From positions 13,497-77,496 of the forward strand of contig JBBDNV010000133.1 in assembly GCA_040877415.1 (NCBI GenBank): 64,000 nt of DNA, written 5' to 3'. Origin of the DNA: JBBDNV01 sp040877415. Its GTDB lineage: Bacteria; Planctomycetota; Planctomycetia; Pirellulales; PALSA-1355. Made by a program: the position numbers and the translations under genes. The notes under the pieces were generated by a model that was given only the letters and a program-made list of their open reading frames with translations, had not been told where the DNA came from and made no database searches. Positions 1 to 8,862 of this stretch are shown here, piece after piece. The first letter of the stretch is position 1; each line of letters begins with the position of its first letter.

Positions 1-1
1 C

Positions 2-595
2 CTGACTCCCGACGTGGCGGTCGAAAGCGGCACCGCGCGCGCCCGCTCGAGCACTAGCGCCGGTGGTCCGCCCGTCACGTACAACGCCGTACACGTAAAG
101 CGCAACGGCAAGTGGCTCTTGTCGAACGTCACCGAGTCGCGCCCGGCGGTGGCTCCGAGCGAAGATCACCTGGCCGGCTTGGGCTGGCTGGTGGGAGAGT
201 GGAAAGCCGACCTGGGCGGCGGCAAAACCTATCGCGTGACGTGCCAGTGGATGCCCGAAAAGAGCTTCCTCAGCCGCACGTTTACGGTCAGCAAAAACGA
301 AAGTGCCATCAGCTCCGGCACCGAGATCATCGGCTGGGATCCGGCGGCGGGGCAGATCGTTTCCTGGACGTTTGATTCTACTGGCGGCTTCGGCCACGAA
401 ATGTGGGAGGACATGGGCGCGCGGTGGCGGATCGACGCCTCGAGCATCCTGCCCGACGGCGGCACGAGCCTGTCGACCAATCTGATGACGAAGACCAACG
501 ACAACTCGTTTACATGGCGGAGCGTGGAGCGTAGCTTGAACGATCAGCTTCTGCCCGACACGGCCGAGGTCCGCGTCCAGCGCGTCTCAAAATAA
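2..595 (+). CDS. C-terminal part of a SnoaL-like/DUF1579-like protein (5' end cut off by window)
   Basis: The reading frame is open from the first bases of the window, so the gene starts upstream; a GTG at 14 is probably internal. The first ~40 residues resemble the last strand of a SnoaL/DUF4440-type fold (VHVKRNGKWLLSNVTES). The rest looks like a second lipocalin-like domain of the DUF1579 kind, with a LGWLVGEW opening and a GWDP...SWTFDSTGGFG core. Planctomycetes often carry such two-domain proteins, annotated as SgcJ/EcaC-like, but no specific reaction can be read from this part. It ends 68 bp before the next gene, on the same strand. Assignment to the family is by inference from sequence pattern. 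Confidence 0.7.
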   Translation: MTPDVAVESGTARARSSTSAGGPPVTYNAVHVKRNGKWLLSNVTESRPAVAPSEDHLAGLGWLVGEWKADLGGGKTYRVTCQWMPEKSFLSRTFTVSKNESAISSGTEIIGWDPAAGQIVSWTFDSTGGFGHEMWEDMGARWRIDASSILPDGGTSLSTNLMTKTNDNSFTWRSVERSLNDQLLPDTAEVRVQRVSK

Positions 596-663
596 TGCCG
601 CGCCCGTCCGCGAGGAGGGCGCGCGGCCGCGTCAAAACTGTTTACCTGCGGAAGGAGTTTGCG

Positions 664-1839
664 ATGTTGAGAACTGCAACCACAATCATGGCCGCCGTTT
701 CGCTTTTGCTTTGCCAGGCGCAGCCGTGCGCGGCTCGCGGCGGCGGTGGATTTCACGGCGGCGGCGCTGGCGGCGGTGGATTTCACGGCGGCGGCGCTGG
801 CGGCGGTGGATTCGGCGGCTATCGCCCCGGCGGTTTTGGTGGCGGCGGGTTCAGCGGCGCGTCTCGAACCGGCGGCGGATTCGATGGTTTCGGCGGCAAT
901 CGGCCCGGCGGATTCGATCGCGCCGGCGGCTTTGACGGCGCGCGGGGCCTGGATGGCGACCGCCCGGGGAATCTGCAAAACTTCGACCGCGACGGGGGAT
1001 TCAATCGACTGAATCCGGCCGGACGTTCTCTGGACGGCCTCGGACAGTTCGGCCAGCGCGCGCACGCCGGATTACCCAGCGATTTCGGTTTCGGACACGC
1101 CGGCGCGCGCGGTTATTTGCCGGCCGGCCACGCGACGCACGCCTGGTCGCAAAACACGATGCGCAACCGGGCCCAAAACGTGCGCAACAATTTCTGGCAC
1201 AACAACTACTTCAACCGCGACTGGTGGCGCGATCATCCCGGCGCGTGGTTCGCGGGCGGTTGGGCCGCCGGCACGGCCTGGGCTTTGACCGCCTGGCCCG
1301 TCTTGGGGCCCTGGTACGGCTGGGGAGCGGTCGATCCGATCTACTACGAGTACGGCACCAACATCGTCTACAACAACGACGAGGTGTACTACGGCGACCA
1401 GCCGGTGGCCACGGCCCAGCAATACTACGATCAGGCCGCCGACATCGCCTCGACGGCCCAGCAAACCAGCGGTTCGCAGAGCGAGTGGAAGCCGCTGGGC
1501 GTGTTCGGATTGGTGCAGGGCGAACAGGCCAGCGCCAGCGCGGTGTTTCAATTGGCCACCAACAAGGAAGGCGCGATCGGCGGAAACTTTTGCGACATGT
1601 TGACCGGTTCGACCCTGCAGGTGCACGGAACGGTCGACAAGCAAACGCAACGCGCCGCCTGGACCGTGGGCGATAACAAGTCCACGGTCTACGATACCGG
1701 CATTTACAACTTGACCAAGGACGAGGCGCCGCTGTTGGTGCACTTCGGCAAGGACCGCACCGAACAGTGGATGCTCGTGCGTCTCAAACAGCCCGACCAG
1801 GCCCAAAACGGGCAGAAAAGCCCGAAAAGCCAGAACTGA
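664..1839 (+). CDS. Secreted glycine-rich protein
   Basis: This encodes 391 residues. The ATG at 664 is chosen over an in-frame start at 595 because GGAAGGAG lies just upstream and a signal peptide follows (hydrophobic to about residue 22, AxA-like cut before a Gly run). Residues 25-130 are very rich in glycine and include a decapeptide built on GGGGFHGGGA that is repeated exactly at DNA level. A Trp/Tyr/Asn-rich central part (about 180-250) follows, then a C-terminal domain of about 110 residues that looks folded (beta-rich, LGVFGLVQGEQASASAVFQLATN region). It is probably exported to the periplasm or cell surface. Function unknown; similar Gly-rich secreted proteins are common in planctomycetes. 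Confidence 0.85.
   Translation: MLRTATTIMAAVSLLLCQAQPCAARGGGGFHGGGAGGGGFHGGGAGGGGFGGYRPGGFGGGGFSGASRTGGGFDGFGGNRPGGFDRAGGFDGARGLDGDRPGNLQNFDRDGGFNRLNPAGRSLDGLGQFGQRAHAGLPSDFGFGHAGARGYLPAGHATHAWSQNTMRNRAQNVRNNFWHNNYFNRDWWRDHPGAWFAGGWAAGTAWALTAWPVLGPWYGWGAVDPIYYEYGTNIVYNNDEVYYGDQPVATAQQYYDQAADIASTAQQTSGSQSEWKPLGVFGLVQGEQASASAVFQLATNKEGAIGGNFCDMLTGSTLQVHGTVDKQTQRAAWTVGDNKSTVYDTGIYNLTKDEAPLLVHFGKDRTEQWMLVRLKQPDQAQNGQKSPKSQN
741..815 (+). repeat. 30-bp tandem repeat in the Gly-rich gene
   Basis: Two exact 30-bp units at 741-770 and 771-800 are followed by a partial third. They encode repeats of GGGGFHGGGA. Such perfect short repeats can expand or contract by slippage. Confidence 0.85.
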
Positions 1840-1888
1840 TCGCCGCGTGCCATCTGGTGCCAACCCGAGGCTTGTCCAGCCGTGTTGG

Positions 1889-1994
1889 TTAGCAGCGTGT
1901 TGAAAAACTGGGACAGGCACCTCGCGACCGCCGTTTTTCGCGGGTCTCGCCGCGACGTGCTCGGAGCCAGTCCCATTTTTCAAGGGCCCGTTAG
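1889..1994. mobile_element. MITE-like element, copy 1 (TTAG target duplication)
   Basis: This non-coding element of 98 bp (1893-1990) has inverted ends: one reads GTTGAAAAACTGGGACAGGC, the other, on the opposite strand, TTGAAAAATGGGACTGGC. It is flanked by TTAG at 1889-1892 and 1991-1994. The same core, centred on GCGACCGCCGTTTTTCGCGG, is found at 29252, 32615 and 53504. The right TTAG contains the nagA stop codon. Confidence 0.85.
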
Positions 1995-3190
1995 CGTCGC
2001 GCGGCGTCCACATTTTGCAGTCGGCCGCCGGTAACCGTCGCGCGGACCACAAGCTGCGACGCGGGGCCGTCCGGCCCGTCGGTCAAATCGAAGAGGGTCA
2101 TGTCGGCCGCGTCGCCCGGCAGCAATTCGACGGGCACTCGTCCCAGCAGCCGGGCAGGGTGGTGGCTGGCCATCTTGACCGCCGTCTCCAAATCGACGCC
2201 GGCAAACCGCATGACGTTGGCCACGCCCGCGCCGATTGGCCGCGATGCTCCGGCCAAAAGCTGGTCCTGAGCGGCGATCACGAGCCGGCCGTCATCGAGA
2301 ATCTCCAATTCGCACAGTTGCGTGCTGTAGCGGCCCGGGGCGAGGCCGGCCAAGCCGGACAAATCGCTTACCAGCAAGCACCGCTCGGGAGTCTTGGCGC
2401 GGACCATGCACTTGACCACCTCGGGGGGCAGATGATGGCCGTCGACAATCAAGCTGGCCGCCAGCCGATCTTCGGCCATCTGGTCCCACAGATAGTTCGG
2501 GTGGCGGCGCAACGTGCGATGCGCGCCGTTGCCCAAGTGGGTGCTGAGGGTGGCCCCCGCGTCGACCGCCGCCTTGATTTGCGCCGAGAGCGCGCCGGTG
2601 TGGCCGATCGCCACGACCACGCCGCTGGCGGCGACTCGGCGGATGAACTCGGGGGCTTCGTCGTATTCGGGCGAGAGCGTGAGAATCCGGATTCGCCCGT
2701 CGGCGGCTTCTTGAAAACGCGCGAACTCGTCCCAATCGGGCTTGCGGCAATGTTCCAGGGGGTGCGCGCCGCGGGGTCCGTCTTCGCTGGCGATATAGGG
2801 CCCTTCCAGGTGAATGCCCACCGCGGTTTGCGCCACGTCTGGCAGGCGGCGACAAGCCAGCGCGATCGTGCGCAGGCTGTGCGCGATCGTTTCGAAGCCG
2901 GCGGTCGTGACGGTGGGGCAGAACTGCGTGACGCCAAACGTCGCCTGGATGCGAGCGATTTCGGCGACTTTTTCCACCGTCAGCGCCAGGGAGCTGAACT
3001 CCTGTCCGCCGTAACCGTTGCTCTGCAGGTCGATAAAGCCGGGGGCGACCCAACTGAGACTTTCCGGCTCAAGCGCACCGTCGGCGAGCTCGCGCACCGC
3101 GACGATCTTGCCGCCGGCGGTGTCCAGTTGCACGGCGCGGCCCGTCCGGTAGTGCCGGCCCGTCAATTGCATCGATTGGTCCGGGTTCAT
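1991..3190 (-). CDS. nagA: N-acetylglucosamine-6-phosphate deacetylase
   Basis: NagA removes the acetyl group from GlcNAc-6-phosphate in amino-sugar and cell-wall recycling. The 399-residue amidohydrolase fold is visible: PGFIDLQSNGYGG near residue 50 (the E. coli-type Q-x-N rather than HxH first motif), the metal-binding glutamate in HLEGPY (127-132), histidines in IGHTG (about 197) and THLGNGAH (about 218), and the catalytic aspartate in LVSDLSG (about 276). The ATG at 3190 is chosen because the family begins here; an upstream extension to 3343 is low-complexity and overlaps the next gene. An internal ATG at 3172 is possible. The stop codon lies inside the target duplication of MITE copy 1. 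No other nag gene is adjacent. Confidence 0.9.
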   Translation of the reverse strand: MNPDQSMQLTGRHYRTGRAVQLDTAGGKIVAVRELADGALEPESLSWVAPGFIDLQSNGYGGQEFSSLALTVEKVAEIARIQATFGVTQFCPTVTTAGFETIAHSLRTIALACRRLPDVAQTAVGIHLEGPYIASEDGPRGAHPLEHCRKPDWDEFARFQEAADGRIRILTLSPEYDEAPEFIRRVAASGVVVAIGHTGALSAQIKAAVDAGATLSTHLGNGAHRTLRRHPNYLWDQMAEDRLAASLIVDGHHLPPEVVKCMVRAKTPERCLLVSDLSGLAGLAPGRYSTQLCELEILDDGRLVIAAQDQLLAGASRPIGAGVANVMRFAGVDLETAVKMASHHPARLLGRVPVELLPGDAADMTLFDLTDGPDGPASQLVVRATVTGGRLQNVDAARR

Positions 3191-3308
3191 CGGCGATGTG
3201 ATAGGAAGGCGATCGCGTTTGCGCTTGTATCGTAATCGGATACGATGCCAGGCCGCAAGCGTGCGGATGCCGGGTGCGATCGCCGAATGGTGCGATTTCG
3301 CGGGCGAT

Positions 3309-3728
3309 TTAGTAGCGCGGCTCGACGGTCCGCAGGACGACAATCGGCGTGGAATAGGGGTGCCAGCGATGCGGATCGTAGGTGTTCGAGCCCCAATACG
3401 GCGCGTAGCTGCTCATGGTCGGGGTCGACGAAACCATCGGCCGCGAGTTGCTCATGCCGTACCACTGTAGCGCGGCCAACCGTTCGGCGCGCTGCGCGCC
3501 GCGCAATTCGGCGCGGCGCCGCACCGCCATCTTCGGATTCTCGTAACGGATGCGCTCTCGTTCGTAGAACCACATTTCGGGCGTTCCTGTCACGGTGACC
3601 ATCGGCGCTTGCGCGGGGGCCGTCGTCGACTCGTCACCCGGCGCGTCAAACGGCGAATCTCCGGCGGCGCACGGCCGCGTCAAGGCAATTAGCAAAAGCG
3701 ACAGCGGAATCCAAGACAGGCGAAGCAT
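3309..3728 (-). CDS. Small secreted protein of unknown function
   Basis: This encodes 139 residues. The ATG at 3728 is preceded by GGAGA at good spacing and opens a clear signal peptide (LRLSWIPLSLLLIALTRPCAAG, cut after CAA-G around residue 22). The mature part is polar with an RRRAELRGAQRAERLAAL helix and a Tyr/Pro/Ser-rich tail (SYAPYWGSNTYDPHRWHPYS). No domain recognised. It is upstream of nagA on the same strand with about 120 bp between, so co-transcription is possible but not shown. It is probably periplasmic. Confidence 0.7.
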   Translation of the reverse strand: MLRLSWIPLSLLLIALTRPCAAGDSPFDAPGDESTTAPAQAPMVTVTGTPEMWFYERERIRYENPKMAVRRRAELRGAQRAERLAALQWYGMSNSRPMVSSTPTMSSYAPYWGSNTYDPHRWHPYSTPIVVLRTVEPRY

Positions 3729-3957
3729 CGGCAAGTCTCCTATGCGGCGCGCGGCCGGGGGTGTCCCCGCGGCGGCGCGGACGGGAAAGTGAATTGGGTC
3801 AGACAGCAAGTTCGCCGCAAACGTCGGCGCGGGTACACCGTGGCGGCTCGCTACTAGTGCCTTTCGGCCCGGAAAGGGTGGCGGGATTAAGCGAATCGCG
3901 CGGTCGTTTGCATCGACGCAACGATGCCAACGAACAAGACTGGGTAAACTGGCTGGC

Positions 3958-4791
3958 TCAGGCCAACGGCGTTGTCGATGGCTGCACAAACGCCCCATAG
4001 TTGCGGTCATCTTCGACAACCAGCACGTAGACGTTCGACCCCGACTGCCAATAGGCGACCGCTTGGCCGCCGGTGGTTGATTGCGGCGCTAGCGGCGGCG
4101 CAGCAGGCAGGCCAGCCCGCGTCATGTGGGCCACATAGAGCATCGCTTTGCCCGCCTTGGCGTGCACCAGTTCGTACGCCACAACGGGAACGGTCGCGAA
4201 ACGGCCAATTTGTTGCCACCGGCCGGGCGGGACGAGGATGGCAGTGGGGACCGCGAAGTCGCGAGGCGGGCCGGCGATCTGCCAGTCGTTTCTCAGCTCT
4301 TCGCGCCATTGGTCGGCCAGAACTTCCAGCGGCAAATCATTGCCCAGTCGCAGCCAGTTGCCGACGACGATGACGAGCACGCAGGCCCCAAGGGCCAACG
4401 ACACCCCGCCCGCCCAGTGACGCCGAGACCAGGCTCGGCGATTGGGCACAGGCGATCCTGGTGCGACTTGTGCGACTTGTGCGTCGCGGGGCGCCTTGTC
4501 CGTCCGCGATGCCGACGCGACCACGCCGGCCAAGAGCTCCGGGGAACGGCCGGCCGATTCGTCTTGGGCCGCACGCAGGCGATCGAGAATGCGTTCGGCC
4601 AGGCCCGGCGGGACGCTCACTTCGTCCAGCGACTTCGAAATCGCCGCGTCCCACGCTTGCACCCGCTCGAAAGCCAGACGAGCTTCCGGATCGTCCTCGA
4701 CCAGACGGGCCGCGTCGGCCAATTCGGGCGACTGCAAGTCATCGCTGCCGGGGCGGCAAGCTTCGATGCTTTCGCGAATGCGTTTGTCCAT
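3958..4791 (-). CDS. Anti-sigma factor-like single-pass membrane protein
   Basis: The 277-residue protein starts 40 bp after the stop of the ECF sigma gene, so the two are very probably one operon. An AAGG box precedes the ATG. Residues 1-90 form a helical acidic/basic cytosolic domain (DPEARLAFERVQAWDAAISKSL), followed by a Pro/Ala linker, one membrane segment (about 136-156, GGVSLALGACVLVIVVGNWL) and a C-terminal periplasmic domain of about 120 residues. This topology and position fit a factor that holds the sigma factor inactive. There is no zinc-type HxxxCxxC motif, so it is not a classic ZAS anti-sigma; the role is inferred from context. Confidence 0.75.
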   Translation of the reverse strand: MDKRIRESIEACRPGSDDLQSPELADAARLVEDDPEARLAFERVQAWDAAISKSLDEVSVPPGLAERILDRLRAAQDESAGRSPELLAGVVASASRTDKAPRDAQVAQVAPGSPVPNRRAWSRRHWAGGVSLALGACVLVIVVGNWLRLGNDLPLEVLADQWREELRNDWQIAGPPRDFAVPTAILVPPGRWQQIGRFATVPVVAYELVHAKAGKAMLYVAHMTRAGLPAAPPLAPQSTTGGQAVAYWQSGSNVYVLVVEDDRNYGAFVQPSTTPLA

Positions 4792-4831
4792 CTGCGACCT
4801 TTTTTGTCCGGAGCGCGTGGATTGGGCCGTG

Positions 4832-5416
4832 TTACCGCCGGATGGCCGTCGGCTGATCGATTGCTGAAGTCGGGTCTTTCGTTGGGTCTTTGGTCGCCGT
4901 CTGGCCGCCGTTCGCCCGGTGCTGCCTTTGCGGTTCACAGAACCAGCGCCGCAAATGGCCCTTGGCTCGCGCCAGCCGGCTCATCACGGTGCCCGGCGGG
5001 ATATCGAGCAGTTCGGCGATCTCACGGTACGACCGGTGCTCAAAATAAAACAAAAGGACGACAAGCTTGAACTCATCGCCCAACGTGTTGACGGCCTCTT
5101 GCAACTGGTCATTGTCAATCGGTTGTTCGGGGACGGGTTGCGGAACCTCGCCGACGTCGAAATCGGCAATCGGTAACGCTAATCGCCTGCCCCTGGTCTT
5201 CAAATAGCAGTTTCGCAATACGGTAAACAGCCAGCCGCGCACGCACTCGGCGTCGCGCACCTGGCCGAGCTTCTGTTGGGCAATCAAAAATACCTGCTGC
5301 GTCAGGTCCTCGGCGTCGCAGACCGATCCGCTCAGCCGGTAGGCGTACCGATAAAGCGCCGGGTGATGGTCCGCCACAAGCTGAGCCATCGCCGAGGGCG
5401 CAGCGCGATCAGCCAT
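4832..5416 (-). CDS. ECF RNA polymerase sigma factor
   Basis: The 194-residue sigma-70 family protein of the ECF class consists of region 2 and region 4 only. Region 2 shows the YRYAYRLSGSVCDAEDLTQQVF helix pair; region 4 ends with the YREIAELLDIPPGTVMSRLARA helix-turn-helix that reads the -35 element. The ATG at 5416 is preceded by GGAAGGG and is preferred to an ATG 36 bp upstream. The C-terminal ~30 residues are low complexity with TKDPTKDPT. It is followed directly by the putative anti-sigma gene. Its regulon cannot be read from this window. Confidence 0.9.
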   Translation of the reverse strand: MADRAAPSAMAQLVADHHPALYRYAYRLSGSVCDAEDLTQQVFLIAQQKLGQVRDAECVRGWLFTVLRNCYLKTRGRRLALPIADFDVGEVPQPVPEQPIDNDQLQEAVNTLGDEFKLVVLLFYFEHRSYREIAELLDIPPGTVMSRLARAKGHLRRWFCEPQRQHRANGGQTATKDPTKDPTSAIDQPTAIRR

Positions 5417-5928
5417 GTTTCGCCCTTCCCTATCTAAGAGGCCCCGCGGCAATGATTTATTCCCGCCAGGGTCAAATTCATCCCCGCCGCCAGAGCGGCT
5501 CTGCCGGCGTCCATTCCCTGACCCACCGGCAAGGGGTCGTGCTATCGTTCACGTGGATCAGGCGCAGACGCGGATGGCATGTGCGCCCCCAGTATACCGC
5601 CTGGCGGGTTGGTTCCCAGTTGCCCCCCGACGGCCGCGGTTGCGCGCCGGCGGACGTCGCCGCATCCCGCAAAACAGGCTCCCCCTTCAAAGTTCCTTTC
5701 GTAACGGGCGCGAGGATCTTGGCACCCCCGCTCGACGGATGTTGCCCGTTTTTCACAGTCTTCCGAGACGGCCCCGTTCGCCCCACAGGTTGTACGCAAA
5801 AACACAGGGAATATTTGCCGGCACGCTCGGGAATAAACGGCCTCGGCCGGGGATCATCCCTACCAGAGACCAAGCAGGGTGGTCCTGCGAGGCATGAATC
5901 TCGGTTGATGAGACGGAAGGTGCACGCC
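5417..5928. other. Intergenic region without a recognised gene
   Basis: About 510 bp separate the divergently transcribed sigma-factor and lipoprotein genes. It must contain promoters for both, but I could not assign boxes with confidence. Open frames here on both strands lack start signals and coding character. Confidence 0.5.
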
Positions 5929-6072
5929 ATGAAGAAACTAGTTGCATTGGCCCTGCTGTTGAGCCTGGGAGTGTTCGCAGTGGGCTGTGAAAAGCCGAAG
6001 GACAAGGGACCCGAGGGTGGTGCCCCGGCGACTGAAGAAGGCAAGGCTCCCGCCACAGAGGAAGTGAAGTAG
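5929..6072 (+). CDS. Small lipoprotein (47 aa)
   Basis: A 47-residue protein starts at the ATG at 5929 behind GGAAGG. It has a basic MKK start, a hydrophobic stretch and a lipobox-like FAVGC with the acylated cysteine at about residue 19. The mature part is only ~28 residues, highly charged (KPKDKG, EEGKAPATEE repeats), so it is likely an extended peptide tethered to a membrane. Tiny lipoproteins of this shape are frequent in planctomycetes; the function is unknown. A strong terminator follows at 6121. Confidence 0.75.
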   Translation: MKKLVALALLLSLGVFAVGCEKPKDKGPEGGAPATEEGKAPATEEVK

Positions 6073-6120
6073 TTCGCCTGCCGACCGCGTCCGGAAGAAA
6101 ATTCGTGCAGAACGAAAATG

Positions 6121-6158
6121 GGGAGAGATGCCACGGGGCGTCTCTCCCTTGTTTTTTT
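6121..6158 (+). terminator. Rho-independent terminator after the small lipoprotein gene
   Basis: An 8-bp perfect stem, GGGAGAGA/TCTCTCCC, with a GCC/GGC inner stem, is followed by TTGTTTTTTT. It lies 49 bp after the lipoprotein stop and 17 bp from the convergent uvrB stop. Confidence 0.8.
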
Positions 6159-6174
6159 ACGTCGACGACCGATT

Positions 6175-8232
6175 TCATCCGCGTTTGGGGCGCGGCAGCC
6201 GGCCGCCTTTGCCGCGGCGACGCCCACGGCCGTCTGAGCGCAAGAGAACTTCGTCCACTTTGCTGCCGACCGCAGCCCGCATCCGCTCGATGCGGTCGCG
6301 AATCGCCGCGGCCCGTTCGAATTCCAGTCCTTCGGCCGCGGCCATCATCTCGGCTTCCAGCTCGGCCAGATACTCTTCGGTGATGTACTGGGCTTCGTCG
6401 CTTCGCCCGACGGCCGCGTTGGCCGCGGCGTGGGCGCTGGCCTCAGCCTCGATGCCGGCGCGAATGCTCTTTTTGATCGTCTCGGGCGTGATGCCATGCT
6501 GGCGATTGTACTCTTGTTGCACGGCCCGGCGGCGATCGGTTTCGTCGATCGCGCGCTGCATCGAGTCGGTGACGCGGTCGGCGTACAACAGCACCTTGGC
6601 GTTGACGTTGCGGGCCGCGCGGCCGATGGTTTGCATCAGCGACGTTTCGCTCCGCAGAAAGCCTTCTTTGTCGGCGTCGAGAATCGCGACCAGCGAAACT
6701 TCGGGAAGGTCGAGCCCTTCGCGCAGCAGGTTGACGCCCACCAGCGCCTCGAAGCGGCCTTCGCGCAGCTCGCGCAACAGCTCGACGCGCTCGAAGGCGT
6801 CCAATTCGCTGTGCAGCCACTTGCACTTGACGCCCTGCTCGACGAGATAGGCCGAGAGGTCTTCGGCCAGCCGTTTGGTGAGCGTGGTCACGAGCACCCG
6901 TTCGCCGGCGGCCGCGCGCTCGCGGATTTGCGCGACCAGGTGCGGCACCTGGGTCCGCGCCGGCGCGACTTCGATGATCGGATCCAACAGTCCGGTGGGC
7001 CGAATCATCTGCTCGACGAATTCGCCCCCGGTTTGCTCCAGCTCGTACGGCCCGGGCGTGGCCGACACGCAGACCACTTGCTTGATCTTCTTTTCCCACT
7101 CGTCGAACTTGAGCGGGCGGTTGTCGAGCGCGCTGGGCAGCCGAAATCCGTGCTCCACAAGCGTCGTTTTGCGGCTGTGGTCGCCGGCAAACATGCCGCG
7201 CACCTGCGGCACCGTGGCGTGCGATTCGTCGACGAACAGCAGGTAGTCTGGCGGAAAGAAGTTGTGCAGCGTGTGCGGCATCGAGCCCGGCGGACGGCCC
7301 GAGAGCGGCCGGCTGTAGTTCTCGATGCCCGGACAGTAGCCGACCTCCAGGAGCATCTCGATGTCGAATCGCGTGCGGGCGCCCAGCCGCTGCGCCTCGA
7401 GCAGCTTGCCCTGGTTTTTGAGCTCTTCGAGCCGCTCTTCCAGCTCCTGCTTGATCGCGTCGATGGCCGCGGCGATGCGCTGCTCGGGCATGACGAAATG
7501 CTTGGCCGGATAGATGAACAGTTCCTGCTCCTGGCGCACGACTTCGCCGCTGGTGGGATTGATGATCGAGAGCTGCTCGACTTCGTCCCCCCAGAATTCG
7601 ACGCGAAACGCGAATTGCTCGTACGAAGGCCAGACTTCGACGCAATCGCCCCGCACGCGGAATTTGCCCCGGGCAAACTCCACGTCGTTGCGCTCGTACT
7701 GCACGTCGACGAGCTTTGCCAGCACGGCGTCGCGGTCGACCACCATGCCGCGCGCCAGCCCGATCATCATGGCCTTGTAATCCTCGGGCGAACCCAATCC
7801 GTAGATGCACGACACGCTGGCCACGATGATCACGTCGCGCCGGCTGATCAGGGCGCTGGTCGACGCCAGCCGCAGACGGTCGATTTCCTGGTTGATCGAG
7901 GCGTCTTTTTCGATGTAGATGTCGCGCTGCGGAATGTACGCCTCGGGCTGATAGTAGTCGTAGTAGCTGACGAAATAGTGCACGGCGTTGTGCGGGAAGA
8001 ACTCCTTGAACTCCGCGTACAACTGCGCCGCCAGCGTTTTGTTGTGCGACAGCACGAGCGTCGGCTTCTGGATGGCCTGGATGATGTTGGCCATCGTGAA
8101 CGTCTTGCCGGAGCCCGTGACTCCCATCAGCACCTGGTACTTGCGGCCCGCGCGCAATCCGTCGACCAGGGCGGCAATCGCCTGCGGCTGATCGCCGGCG
8201 GGCTCAAACGGGCTGACGAGTTCGAAGGGCAC
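6175..8232 (-). CDS. uvrB: Excinuclease ABC subunit B
   Basis: UvrB is the damage-verification helicase of nucleotide excision repair and works with UvrA and UvrC. The 685 residues match the family length. Visible features are the GDQPQAI start motif, Walker A GVTGSGKT (about 40-47), the beta-hairpin region YYQPEAYIPQRD (about 94-105), the DESH Walker B motif (about 340), helicase motifs around GINLLREGLDLPEV-type and QTIGRAARN, and a C-terminal UVR domain (LEFERAAAIRDRIERMR) that binds UvrC. The start is GTG at 8232. It is convergent with the lipoprotein gene and stands alone. Confidence 0.97.
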   Translation of the reverse strand: MPFELVSPFEPAGDQPQAIAALVDGLRAGRKYQVLMGVTGSGKTFTMANIIQAIQKPTLVLSHNKTLAAQLYAEFKEFFPHNAVHYFVSYYDYYQPEAYIPQRDIYIEKDASINQEIDRLRLASTSALISRRDVIIVASVSCIYGLGSPEDYKAMMIGLARGMVVDRDAVLAKLVDVQYERNDVEFARGKFRVRGDCVEVWPSYEQFAFRVEFWGDEVEQLSIINPTSGEVVRQEQELFIYPAKHFVMPEQRIAAAIDAIKQELEERLEELKNQGKLLEAQRLGARTRFDIEMLLEVGYCPGIENYSRPLSGRPPGSMPHTLHNFFPPDYLLFVDESHATVPQVRGMFAGDHSRKTTLVEHGFRLPSALDNRPLKFDEWEKKIKQVVCVSATPGPYELEQTGGEFVEQMIRPTGLLDPIIEVAPARTQVPHLVAQIRERAAAGERVLVTTLTKRLAEDLSAYLVEQGVKCKWLHSELDAFERVELLRELREGRFEALVGVNLLREGLDLPEVSLVAILDADKEGFLRSETSLMQTIGRAARNVNAKVLLYADRVTDSMQRAIDETDRRRAVQQEYNRQHGITPETIKKSIRAGIEAEASAHAAANAAVGRSDEAQYITEEYLAELEAEMMAAAEGLEFERAAAIRDRIERMRAAVGSKVDEVLLRSDGRGRRRGKGGRLPRPKRG

Positions 8233-8258
8233 TGGGGCGGTTCCCGGTAGGAATTCCT

Positions 8259-8338
8259 AATACCAGCCCGAAGCGCCAGCGAGGGAGATGGAACGCCGCA
8301 CTCAAATTCCCCTCGCTGGCGCTTCGCGTCTGGTGTTA
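8259..8338. repeat. Palindromic intergenic repeat (GCGCCAGCGAGGG family)
   Basis: Two arms, 8259-8285 and 8310-8338, are inverted copies around AGCCCGAAGCGCCAGCGAGG and would form a long hairpin. The same unit occurs at 39536-39613 (full), 30098-30118 and 37751-37778 (single arms), and as a variant at 63284-63360. Confidence 0.85.
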
Positions 8339-8394
8339 CGAAGGCTTTGCGTATCACCGCATCCAAGAAGGATACGCGGCGAGCGTCCGATTGG

Positions 8395-8802
8395 CTACTG
8401 GCCCGCGACGCCGCCAGCCGGGGGCAAGGGGACCAAATACGGCCTGATCTGCTCGAGCGTTTTGGGCCCAATGCCGCGCACGCGCTGCAACCCCTCGACG
8501 TCGGCAAACGGTCCCTCGGCCTGGCGCGATTCGACGATCCGCCGGGCCAACGCTTCGCCGATGCCGGGCAGCACGGTGAACTCGGGCCAGTCGGCTTCGT
8601 TGATGTCGAGCTGGAACTCGACCGTCTGCGGATCGGCGCGGTCGATCTCGATCAGCCGGCCGCTCGCGCCGCCGCGCACCAGCCAGTAAAGGCCGATGCT
8701 CACGAGCGCCGTCATGACCAGCGCGGCCACTGCCGCCTGATCCATCCGCTTGAGCAGCGGCCGGCCAGGCGAACGCTCGGGCTTGGGATGGGAAGGGCTC
8801 AT
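8395..8802 (-). CDS. ComEA-like helix-hairpin-helix protein
   Basis: The 135-residue protein has one membrane segment (about 26-44) and a periplasmic HhH domain: IDINEADWPEFTVLPGIGEALARRIVESR and LQRVRGIGPKTLEQIRPYL carry the paired hairpins. ComEA-type proteins bind double-stranded DNA outside the inner membrane during uptake, but in planctomycetes this small form is found without an obvious competence operon, so the DNA-uptake role is an inference. It is divergent from nadC, with 60 bp between. Confidence 0.85.
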   Translation of the reverse strand: MSPSHPKPERSPGRPLLKRMDQAAVAALVMTALVSIGLYWLVRGGASGRLIEIDRADPQTVEFQLDINEADWPEFTVLPGIGEALARRIVESRQAEGPFADVEGLQRVRGIGPKTLEQIRPYLVPLPPAGGVAGQ

Positions 8803-8862
8803 GGCAACGTGCTATTATGATGCGCATCGCGAACTCTTCCAACACATTCGCACACAAAGCGC

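Noticed and set aside
1072..2052. Minus-strand frame across the Gly-rich gene and MITE copy 1
   Set aside because: It overlaps a gene with a signal peptide and good ribosome-binding site and crosses the repeat; low-complexity protein.
5417..5900. Plus-strand frame leading into the small lipoprotein gene
   Set aside because: It is only an upstream extension of the lipoprotein frame; the ribosome-binding site and signal peptide place the start at 5929.
6430..8250. Long plus-strand frame opposite uvrB
   Set aside because: Composition is that of a reversed coding strand; uvrB on the other strand has full motifs.
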